From the NCBI GenBank assembly GCA_963573305.1, contig OY754329.1:15777200-15841199 (forward strand): a DNA stretch of 64,000 nucleotides, read 5' to 3'. The DNA is from Pyrrhosoma nymphula (lineage: Eukaryota > Arthropoda > Insecta > Odonata > Coenagrionidae). Numbering within the stretch: the first letter of the stretch is position 1; every line of letters begins with the position of its first letter. Shown here in pieces: positions 28,301-40,300 of this stretch. The position numbers and the translations under genes are program-made. The notes below the pieces were generated by a model that saw only the letters and a program-made list of their open reading frames with translations, made no database searches and had not been told where the DNA came from.

Positions 28301-31300
28301 TTTCCAATAAACCTGTTCTATTAATTAATGGTGGAAGGCCATTTCTTACACAGGAAGTTCATTTTATGCAAAAATCCACACTTCACCATTAAAACGTCAT
28401 ATGACAGTAACAATTCCCTATTTCATATCCAGGTATGACACTAATGTGGAAACACTACTAACACTAATAGATCATGTGAAACACAGCTCGCGCTCTTTAT
28501 TCATGACTTTCTCAAATCTGGTGAATCGAAAATACAAGTGGATGCATTATTTCTAGATTTTAAGAAACCTTTCAACACGGTACCTCACAACAAACTTTAA
28601 TACAAAATACAGTCATGCGGGCTAAACGAAACAGTAGTAAACTGGATACGTGACTTTCTGAGTGATTGTAAGCAAAAAGTAGTTCTTCACGGAATTAGCT
28701 CTGGTGTAGTTAAAGTGACATCAGGTGTCCCACAAGGAAGTGTAATCGGCCCCCTTTTGTTCAATATATACATAAATGACCTATGCTCTCGAATTAGCAG
28801 TAAAATACGTTTATTTGCCGACGACACTGTCATCTATCGTGAAATTAGTGATCACTCAGACTTTGAAATTCTATCATCGGATTTAAACAACGTTCATGTT
28901 TCATGGAGCCAAGAGTGGGGACTCGAACTTAATCTGAGCAAATGCACGGCGGTACATTTCTTGCGGAGGTCGTCCAACTATCCCCATGTATATGCTGTGG
29001 ATGGTGTTAACATAAAGGCGACAGATGAAGTGAAGTATCTAGGAGTTACCATAACCTCGAACCTATCATGGGGAACACATATAAGAAATATTTGTGGCAG
29101 AGCTCTGAAGAAGCTAGGATTCGTCAAGCGTATTGTGGGAAGATTTTCAGATGAAAAAGTAAAAGAGGTGCTATTTCGCACTCGTCCGGCCACACCTTGA
29201 ATATGCAGCGAGCATATGGGATCTGGTGCAGAAAGACTTAATCCGGGAACTTAATAAAATACAAAGGAAAGCTGCGCGATTCGTCAAAAACTGCTACGGG
29301 CATACAGACAGCGTTACACAGATGTTAAACAAATTAGGCTGGGAGCCGCTAGAGACTCGGAGGCTGCACGCTAGGCTTAGATTAATTGAGCAATTAAGAA
29401 TAGATATCTTTAAGAGCGACACGGAGAACATCATATTAGAACCCCACTATATTTCCAGGTCCGACAGAAACGATAAATTAAGAGAGATATTTTGCCGAAC
29501 CGATAGGTATGGGAATTTGTTTTTCCCCCGAACAATAAGGGACTTAAATAAATGCTAGGCATAATTTCATTAGAGCATTTCCTTTTTATATGTAAACGGC
29601 TGGTGTCCTAACACCCACCGCCACACGCCTATTGAGGCGGCTTGCAGGGTAGTATGTACATGTAATGCTTACCTCATCTTCACTACACCAATGCTCCTTA
29701 AAGCACAGAACTGTAATACTAAAATTTTGTACAGCTGCTTTCACACATCCTTAAGCATTTAATGTTTTGATGCATAACAGAGAAGGAAAAAGATATGCAG
29801 AAATCCATAGTTTTGTAGCAAGTATTGATATAGGTACCTTAATCACTGATAATCAGCAAACAGTACCCGTTTAACTAACACATTTAATGCCTTTTAAATA
29901 AAATTTATAACTAAAATTTCATGGTCATTACCAGAGGGTTTTGTCGTGGCCACTGCAGCAGCTTCAGTCGTTGCAGGATACGTATCAGGAGGGGCTAGAA
30001 ATAAAATTAAATAATCTTACTCTTATATCTTGCAAAAAAAAATTCTACATTTTCCTTCTAAAAATGGCATCATTTTTCAGGAAGTCACAATGAACAGGTG
30101 GGCCACATGATACTAATGGTTGAAATAAAAGCACAACCGACTAATTACACCGTACAGGCCTACAACTGAACACAGGGAGAATGTATAAGCAACTATCAGA
30201 GCTGCTTATATGAGTGCAAGGTAAGAAAAATTAATAGAGGTGGGAGATTTGAATGCAGTGGTAGGGGAAGGGAGGGACGGATATGAAGGAGTGTATGGGC
30301 CAAGGACAAGAAATTATCACATTAAGAAGTAAATTAGTAAATTTTGTATGAGAAAAAAATAGTAATAACCAGCACATGGAAAATCCTGGATGACATGAAA
30401 TTGCATATAATCATGGACTGGCAGAGGTTTAGGAACAGTGTCAAAAACTCACTCACATCTTTCCGATGGAGGATGTGGACTTGGAACATAATATAGGGCT
30501 TATGAAATGTGATCTTTGATTCGAAAGAGTTAGTAAAAGAAGGAGGATAAAGAGGTGGAACGTGGAAGCATTACAATGGAAGAGAAGGAGGGAATTACAG
30601 GAGTTGTTGGCATGGGCGCCCATACAATATTTTCCAGGGGGGGGCCAAGACAGGTTTAAGAAGGGGGGGAGGGTCTGAGAAGCCCTCTCCCGGAAAGTTT
30701 AGTAAATTTCAGGTCTCAGGAGTACATTTTTGGAAATGAAATACATCATTAAATAACGTAAAGACAGGCAAATTTATTTCTTAAGAAACTGCAAGGCTTG
30801 GTGCCCTTAAAACCATTATATTTGAAAGCAAGATCCCAAGGAAGAGAGGAAGACTCAATAAAACTACTTTCAGGACATAAAGGCCAGAATGGAAAGATAC
30901 ACCCAAGCAAGATGAAAACATCAGCAGAAATGAAGGAAAAATTATTGCATCAATAAACATTTTACTCAAGTTTATAAATGAATATGCAACAATATAATGA
31001 CATTCAACAACAAATCCCCAAACAAGCAACCGACCATCTTTATTCAGATACCTTAAATAATATCACTAAATAAGGTCACTTACCACAGCTGCAGAAAAAT
31101 CTCACGGCATAATCCATGCACAAGCCTGAGTCTTGCTCATCATTACGACACATCAATCCTAGATCTTTGTCACATTTTACATTTTGATTTGCCAACTTAT
31201 AATCCAGCATCTCATATTCATGGACATACTTTGCACCTTTTTTGGTTGACTTTTTGGTGCCTTTAGTCAACTTGCTACAAAAAAAAAGGAAAAGTTTCAA

Positions 31301-34300
31301 TAGATATAATTAAAGTTAATTTTAAGAGCTATATATTTAATTTCCATTATTTTTTGTAACAGATAAATGATCTTTAATTTTATTAGAGGGGCATACGATG
31401 AATAATTTTAATCTTTCAAAAGGTAACATACCTCGAGATGGGTCACTTTGAAAATTACCATGGTAATTTTCGTAAATTACCATGGTATTTTTCGAAATTT
31501 ACTGCACCCCTTGAAAATTAACGTAATTTTCGGTAATTTTCTAGATAATTCATCCATGTTTGAGATAATTTTTCATACAGATAAACTCCCAACATGTTCT
31601 TTTAAGCCAAGTCCACATTTCTGACGTGTTTAATTATAAATTCAGGAATGTCCAACTCATTTTTGGCATATTTTACTTAAGTTATAACATTATTGAGTAA
31701 TTATTAGTAGAATATTCTTCTTGAAAATTTCTCATACTTTGACAAAAGAAAGCCAGGCTGCGTGTTGCTGCCGTATTTCTTTTTACAATTTTATAAATAT
31801 ATAACAGATTAATGTTGCATTAGGTATAGCTTAAATATCCTATCCTCTCCCTTTTGCTTTTGGCTTTCTTATTTAACCACACATTTTCTGTTTAATACTT
31901 AAAACTGAAAAATACTGGAAAATTACGAAAATTACCGTAATTTACCAAAATTTTCGAAAATTACCGTAATTTACCACGGTAATTTACCTCAGATGAAAAT
32001 TGCGGTAATTTTCCCATCTCTAAACATACCACTCAGAAAATTCTACTAATTTGACTACTTTCGTTATAATAAATAAAATTTACCTGGGTAGAACTTGTGC
32101 AAACCGACATTCAATATCACTAACAAATGCACCTCTACAAAGTGAATTTTTTGAATATCTGCTAATACTTGATATGGTTTCAAAGTCTCCTCCATCCTCA
32201 CCAGGGTGAGAAATGTTAAACCAATTAGTCCAGCGATCCTCACACTCCACATTCTCTTCTTTCTCTGTAAGAAGAAGGAAAATCATCAAATTAAGAACTT
32301 GAAAAGGCTTCAATAAGTTTAAATTCCATCAGCAATTTGCATCACCTTGGCAGTTCTTTAACAGGGGAACTTTCAAGTTAAGTAAACAACTTATTGAATT
32401 AAGAATTACATTTCACAAACTTTGTGCCCCATGACAATAAATATCAGAAAATGCTCAAAATAAAAAATACAAATAATTTTGTGGTCAATGAAGTATATTA
32501 AGGGCAGACCAGGGCTTACTTTAGAAAAGAACAGTTAACTTTTTTTTAATTAAAGTACAGTCGACCCTCACTTTACTAATGGCACACATTTTGATTGGTT
32601 TGCTTTATGAACTGGTCAGGAAAGAGAATTAGCCATCCTCATTACTATCAGGCACTCACGTAGTGACTATGCGCATCTTTTCAAATTCCACAAATGAAGT
32701 GTAAAGCTTTAAAGCATTCCTACGAATGCAAATACATGTATAGTTGTTTTTTTATTTTGTTTGACTTCTTCTTTAAGGATTAATATTATGGATCTTTAAT
32801 GCTGCCTTTTGAGGTTCAGTAAGTAGTCTTCAAGTGCCATCTGTACAAAGAAGCCTCCTTCTGAGAGACGAATTTCAATTGACACCAAGAATTTTGTGTC
32901 TCTGTTTTAAACATAAAGGGTCGCAACAATGGCCTAGTGTATAGGTGATAGATGGAAGGGTGTTACAATGTCTGAGAAGAATATTTGCAAAAAAGTGGAG
33001 CAGATTTTTGATTATTTTTAATTTAGAACGTCTTCAACCTGTTATGGTCACTAAAATGTTTTCCATTCTTGGAAAGTCCCATTGTTTTTCATTTCGGGTC
33101 AAAACTAACAACAATATGCTTGACACAAAGACAGAAATAAAAAAATGGAGGTGAAACCACATTTTTGTCAAATACAAAATTCTGAGATCATCACCCGATG
33201 TTTTTATTTGGGGCCAATTACATGAAGAGGAATTAACTTATCAAGATTATCCATTAAATCAGTTTGGTGACATTGAAGCATTTGAAAATTGATGATAGGT
33301 TTTTCTTACAAAGGTGAGGTTACCATACATCCTCATTTATGCAGACATATCCGTATTTTAGACTTTTAATGTACATTCTTACGATTTTTACTAATGTCCG
33401 AATTTTTTATTTTTGGGAAGTAAGATCTTTTGATTTTTGTTTTCATCTTGTAACCCCAACTAGTTACATACATTTTCATATCGGTTATTGATAGGGATAG
33501 GAAAATTTCGCGATCGTGAATTTTGCTAATTTAGACAAAAATGTCCTAGGAGTGGTAATTAGTTACAACATACTCCATACTGACTGGGGAAATGACTTTT
33601 GAACTCGCGAGATGTCACGATTTGTGCCCCAAAACGCGAATTTTCATTGTTTTGTGAGAAAATGGTTGGAAGTACATTTCAAACGCAAGAAAAACATTAA
33701 AATTGCAAGCAAATGTTCTCAATTCAATTTAAATGAACTCGCGTGCAAATATTGCTGAGGAATGCGGAAGTTTGCAGTTCATCGTAGCATAACTGGTGTT
33801 ACGATAACAATCGCGGGAGGATGAAATCGGGTGCTTTCGATTTACGGCGATAACCGGCAATACACAGCTCGTCACGCCGCGGTGCTTTCTATTTACAATT
33901 AGTGGAATAACCACCTATCAGCATCTATGATCGGTGGCTCTCCGCTCTGAGGTGAGTCGAACAAAGGAAAAGCAATATGCACATTTATTCTAAGTAATCT
34001 GCTACAGCAGCTTTCTCAAACTTTTCCTGCGATGTAACACTTCGTAAATCCTGAAATTTTAGCGGAACACCTAGTGGACTTCGCATATATTAAACCATTG
34101 CATTTAGGTAGCAGCATATAAAGCCATTATAGGTTACTCGGAACACCCATTAGCCTTCCGCAGAACATAGTTTGGGAATCCCTGTGCTACATATTTGAAG
34201 ACGAGACGGACTGCGCATGTGTGAATAGCCGCTTTGAGTTGTTTCATTTCAATGGGCTTGTTCGCCAAGAGTTTTTTAAATGCCAATTCTGATAGAGTTT

Positions 34301-37300
34301 GAAAAATAAAGAGAGACATATTTTTCTGTTTTTTTGATCCGTCGCCTGCTTTTCGAATTATCAGCGGCGAAAAATCGGGGTTTTTAACCCTTTCACATAA
34401 AAGAACCAACATGAAAAGTTTTGAAGTCACTCGCTCGCTCCGTCCAATGACGATGGGTGCTATGCAGCATTCCCCTTCCCTCGCTTTCCAGCGAGCGAAT
34501 TTGAAACTGAACCGGATCTCTGATGACGTCACGAACTTTTTGAGTGGGCGGCAAGTTTCGTGAATTTTTGTTTTTGATTTAAGAGGGTGTGGCTGAATAT
34601 AGAAGAATTTTGTCTCCACCGAAAATCTATTTTCCAATCCATCTACCGAATTCGTGAATTAAATTGCAATTTCGCATCATAGTGAACGACCTTATTGCAA
34701 TGGTTGCGTAGCTGGCTTTAAAGCACCAATCAAGGCCAACTACGACATCAATATAATTGTTGATATATTTATTTATTGCGTGGCACCAAGATTGATTTTA
34801 TTGTTTGAATCTCTAGTTTTTGGCCATTTCCATCAAATGACTGTTTTCCAGTGACTCCCCACTTTCTCCAAAATATTCGAAAAAGCTGTTCACTCTCGTC
34901 TCATGAACCACTTAGTTGAAAACAATTACATTTCCAACAATCACCATGGATTTAGAAAAAACTATTCCACTAACTCAGCTTTAATTAAAATTGGAAATGA
35001 AATTTGTAGAGCAATTGACAAATCCCCGTCTATCATAGCCATAACTTGTGACCTGTCCAAAGCATTTGACTGTGTCGACCATGGGTTACTTCTGGACAAA
35101 CTAAGGTACTATGTTATTAGAGGGAGAATCCTGCATTGGTTCAAATGCTACCTCCACTAACGCAAACAAAGAACTTGTATTAAGTCAGGCCCAAAAAATT
35201 ATTACTCTGAATGGGAATTAATAAAGAAAGGTGTTCCTCAAGGGTCTATATTGGGTCCTCTATTGTTTGTACTTTATGTTAACCCCTTCCCTGACACATT
35301 TTTTTGAGGAAATGGTTCCAAAAAGGATCATATTTTTTTATTGCATTTTAAAATTATTTACAGTAAAACCCCCATACAACGAATTTGTAGGGACCGGAAA
35401 AATGACTTTGATGTAGGGGTTTTTCGATGTATGGAGGTGGTGTGCGGGTTGCGTCTCCACAGGGGCATCCAAGTATTCCGCGTGCTTTACGATGCAAGTC
35501 GAGTAAATATCTCAATATTGCTTTATTCACCATGAAAACCTTTCCTAGAGTCATGATAAACAATTTTTATTATTTACCATCAAATACCGTGGCTATCACC
35601 GCGTTATTTTAATCTGCGTATTTCTAATTGAAATTATTGTTTTTTTCGTCGATTCTGCTCTACGCCTCATCGCTTACTTTCGTTACGGTCTGAAAGTAAA
35701 GAAGCGCCAAAATTAATGCCTAAGGATTAGGTATTTTTTAAAGTATATCTAGTCGATATTATTCTTACGAGTGCAATAATTTAAGTCAATATCAATTGGC
35801 AGTTTTATGCTGCAATTTTGCTTGAAAGAGCACATATTTCCATTTAGACTTTAAGAAATAAATCGCACTGTTGGAATCCCATTGAAATACCGGTAAATAT
35901 CTATGTTCGTGACCAGAATATACTAGATATCGATAAACGACGATGGAAGTTTGGTGGGGCGAGTTAGTTACCAAGAGTAAAAACTTGGCAGTCGGCAATG
36001 CACCGAGGTTACAATGGCAATCTCAGATGATAATGCATTGACGATGCTGTTAACGCGTGTAAGAGTTGCACCCCTCTTTTTATGCGTCGAAGTTGAAGAA
36101 AAAATTTTGGGGCTTTTTTTGCTCCTATTGCGAGGTGTTGTGGGACTAACTTCGAATTTTCGGCCATTATCAAAGCCGCTTGCGATATTCTGAAATAATT
36201 TACGCGGCATTTTTCATAGGCATGTATGGACCTCGGAGGCAAGTATTGACTTGTAGCCTAGGCACTACAGTGCTTGCATTGTTTATTGTCCTGTGGAATG
36301 TGTGGAGAAATTGATATTCATTAAAACAAAACAAATCCGACCTCGCTACAATTCGTGTTTAGTTGGTAAGTGCGGACAGTCGCACCGAGCTCTGATTTAT
36401 AAATCCGAATCCCCCCACCGTTTTCCTAATGCACAAGTCATAGTCGCTGTAAGTCGCCTTTTAAAACGTAGTTAACTTTTAGAAATTATATTTTGCTGTA
36501 AACGATGACGAGTGGGAATGCAAACACGTTAAATGCAAAATACCCAAGCGTCAGCCGCGTAAAAAACGAACGATAAGGCGTAGATACGACATCAAAACTT
36601 GAAAAAAGTCAAACTTTGAAAGAAATCATAACTGTCTATGGAATTTAAAGCAGTTAATATATCAATATGGTCCAACAAAAATCTTCAATGAATGACAAAA
36701 TAAAAAAATTTCATGATTTACATGAAAACGGCTTACTAGTGAGACGGGTGTCGCAGTACGGCGGCACGCGCGCGCATGTCCTGTCACAGCTCGTAGATTT
36801 TCCCCGAAAAGAGCTTCTGTCCCTATTGGTATGGAATAGTGCAACCTTATCCTTCCTCCATCTTCTAATGCACGATTCTGGCACATCATGCCTTAGTCCG
36901 GCAGCGCGGTTTCCTACATCCTCAGCGTCTTTTATGACTTAAAGCGCTTTAATTTTTTCAACTACCGTGAAAGACCACAAATTTTTGCCCTTGTTCATTT
37001 TGGAACAACACTGACCTATGTTGACGCATACACAAATGTTAATATTCACAGAATTCTCTCAGTTGAGCTTAAGCCAGGTGCATACAGTTGAGTCACTCAA
37101 AGTTGTCCGGTGACAGAAAATGAGAAAGTTAAGGGGGTGGAGAATTCCAGTGCTTGTTGCGCGGCCAATCGCTGTCCCCCAATTGCACCCCACACCCTTG
37201 CCTTGTCAAACAACAAGTTTTTAAAGTTATTAGGCAACTGCGTCCCCCGTAAACAAGCGAGCGAATGATACCCTCCCCTTGATGACTCACGCTAAGCACC

Positions 37301-40300
37301 AAGGTCACTCAGCTCTCCAGGGACTTGCCTCGGTCACGATACGAGCGGCGCGGCTGTAGGCGAGCGATAGAGTGGCAACACTGAGTTTCATGTTCCTAAT
37401 GTTTGACATGGACACACTCGAACCCAGCCATGATAGACGTGAGCGGCTTAGGTTCCGGCCGCCGCCAATCCCAGATATTAAATTTTTCTTGTGCCATTCT
37501 TCTCATTCTGTGGCAAAATGTCGGCCGAGAACGTTCTGCCTTCTGACAGTATGTACTGCCATTTCAGATTCTGAACTTATCTTAGGTCGAATCACTGCTC
37601 GTTTCGTGCCCACTACCGCCCTGCCGCGATACTGCTCTGCAGCCCGCCGCTCATATTGTGACCGAGGCTCGGAGGCTGGCAGATAAAAAATTCGTGTAAC
37701 AGACGCACCCTCATTTTCGGCTGCGATTTCTGGGAAAAAAGGTATCCTCAAGCAATCGAGCAAATATTAGGGCGATCTCGAGCAAACACACCACTTGCCG
37801 GTTAACAAACCACATCCATCAAGGTTAAGACGGCAATAGCAATATTTGGATAGAGTAGAGAGGTTACTCCAGATTTTCCTTTGGGATGGGGACAGAGTAG
37901 ATACAAATTGGCTCTCATTGGTTGAACACCAACCAATGAAGTTTTTAATACTTCGCCCTCCTAACAAGTGGAGTGTCCGATAAACGGGTCGCAGATCTAG
38001 AGGAAAATTCGTATGCATATAGAACTCCGAATGCTTTTCACGAATCACTCCACATATGGGCGTATAAATCCAATAGTTAACAAATAAAGGCGTTTAAACA
38101 TATATAAATGTAAAAAAATCCCTATTTATCAGCCTCCGGCATCAAGGGTGTGGTCAATTGATTAGCGTACGGGGCTGCGGTGCGGAGGGACCATGTTCGA
38201 TTCCCGTCGGGGACAAATTTTTCATGCTCACTTTCTTTGTTTTTCCTTCGTGGAATTCTATGTTAAAATCTAATTTTTACTTTTCTATTCAAAGTTTTTT
38301 TTTTAACGAGTGGAAATACTTTTTTTGCGAATACCACAGGGCTTATTTTTTTTCTTTCCCGCGAAATTTCTTTGTTTCCCCATTCTTGCACCACGCAAAC
38401 TTGATTTGTTCCTTCATTTGCAAGACCTCCTGTTGATATCATAATTATACAATAATGAAAATTTTCTGAAAGTGGTCACTCTCGCCAGTTAAAACACGAG
38501 CCGTTCTCGACGAGCCTTATTACAATGTATTTATTTGTACGTCTTCAGATCGTGAAATGCTGATTCGATTACAGAAATTAGTAGATAATCCGATCACATT
38601 TTCCCCTCCTTTTTTCAATGCACCACAAAACAGGAAAACGGGGATCTTTGATCGTGGGTCTAAATAATTATGTAACAATTATTTAGACTATTGGATAATT
38701 ATAATATCAACAGGAGGTCTTGCAAATGAAGTTTGCGTGGTGAAAGAATGGGGAAACAAAGAAATTACCTTGACTTCGCGGGAAAGAAAAAAAAATAAGC
38801 CCAATGGTATTTGCCAAAAAAACTATTTCCACTCCTTAAAAAAAACTTTGATAGAAAAATAAAAATTAAATTTTAACATAGAATTCCAGGAAGGAAAAAC
38901 AAAGAAAATAAGCATGAAAAAATTTATCGCCGACAGGAATGAAGGCCTTCCACAGGCAGGTGGACAGTCTTAAGATAACCATCCACCAGCCTCTCCCAAA
39001 ATAAAATCTGATACCGAAAGGTAATTTGAAACCATTTTAGAGGAAAACATGGAGCTCCTCCCATTCATGGGGTCCCGTGAATGTAACCCAATACGGGAAA
39101 GTAATCTGATACGATTTAAAAAGGAAAAATTGAGCTCCATCCTCACCACCTGCATCTTTGCAAATGAGGTGGGGTGGATGAGTGAGAGTGGAGAATAGCC
39201 CCCTGATCTGATCTTTTCAGAGTATCTTTCTGTATTGGGTTACGGATGGCACTGACTGGTATTCCCCCCTCCCCTCTTGGTGCATTACTCATCCACCCAA
39301 CTATCACCCGGCTCAGCTAACGCGGAGCAGAGCTTTGGCTTCTCTTACACGTTTCTTATTGTGGGAACCATCAGAATTGCCGGTTCCCACCATAAGATAC
39401 GTGTAAACGAGCCTTTACGGAGCCAGAGCGTCAAGTTTCCTTCATGCCTTCTGCTCTGTAGGTCTCGGATGTAAACATTTTCGAAGCCCGGAGTGGAAGG
39501 GTTAAGACGAGGTACTCTCCGCTGCGGTTCTACTTCCTGCTCATTACGTATATGTCTATGGAAAAATTACCTGTAAATGAAGAATGCTACGTTTTTTTCT
39601 CAATAATTCGTTCTAGAGGGGCACTTTTCATGTTCTGGGCCCAAGCTCAGACTTCGATGTACGGAGTTTTCGTAGTTAGAGAGGTTTGTTACGGGAGGTT
39701 TTTTTACGTGCATTGTCCATTGGAAGGGTCCGGGACCGGGCCAATGACTTCGAAATAGGGAGTTTTCCTTAAAATTTCGCTGTATGGGTGTTCGTTGTAT
39801 GGGGGTTTTACTGTATATGTTATAATGATGGGAAAACAAGTTCATTTTGAGCAGTGAGCTTTTATTTATTAATAATTTCAATTTAAACCCTTATTGTTAT
39901 CAATTGTCTAAAGTGAGAGAGATTAACTTCTACCTCAGCTAGAACAAGTATTTAAGCCAAAATATTTATATTTTTATTGATAATTCTACAACCCTAGCCT
40001 ATATCCAAATCAATTAGTACAAATTTTAATTATTTTCAGATATTGTGTGGTAAGTCCTAAAACATGGTGAGAGACAGCGTTACAACCACCGAGTTACATC
40101 GCAATCTGGGCAAAAATATCTGCTTTCCCTTCGAATAATTTTCCCATGCACTTCTCGATTTCTACTACATAAAAAGCACTTGCGTGTTGGGCTTGCCTTC
40201 TTATTAGTGGCTAGGATCAGCTCAGGAAAGTGCATTTCTAAGGGGCGGAGAGGGTGAGGTGTTGCGGGTGGCCTACCCACTTCAGGAGCCAAAAATTGGG

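Noticed and set aside
34134..34637. 167-codon minus-strand open frame
   Set aside because: It overlaps a MITE end and a dispersed 220-bp repeat whose other copy keeps only part of the frame. No recognisable motif.
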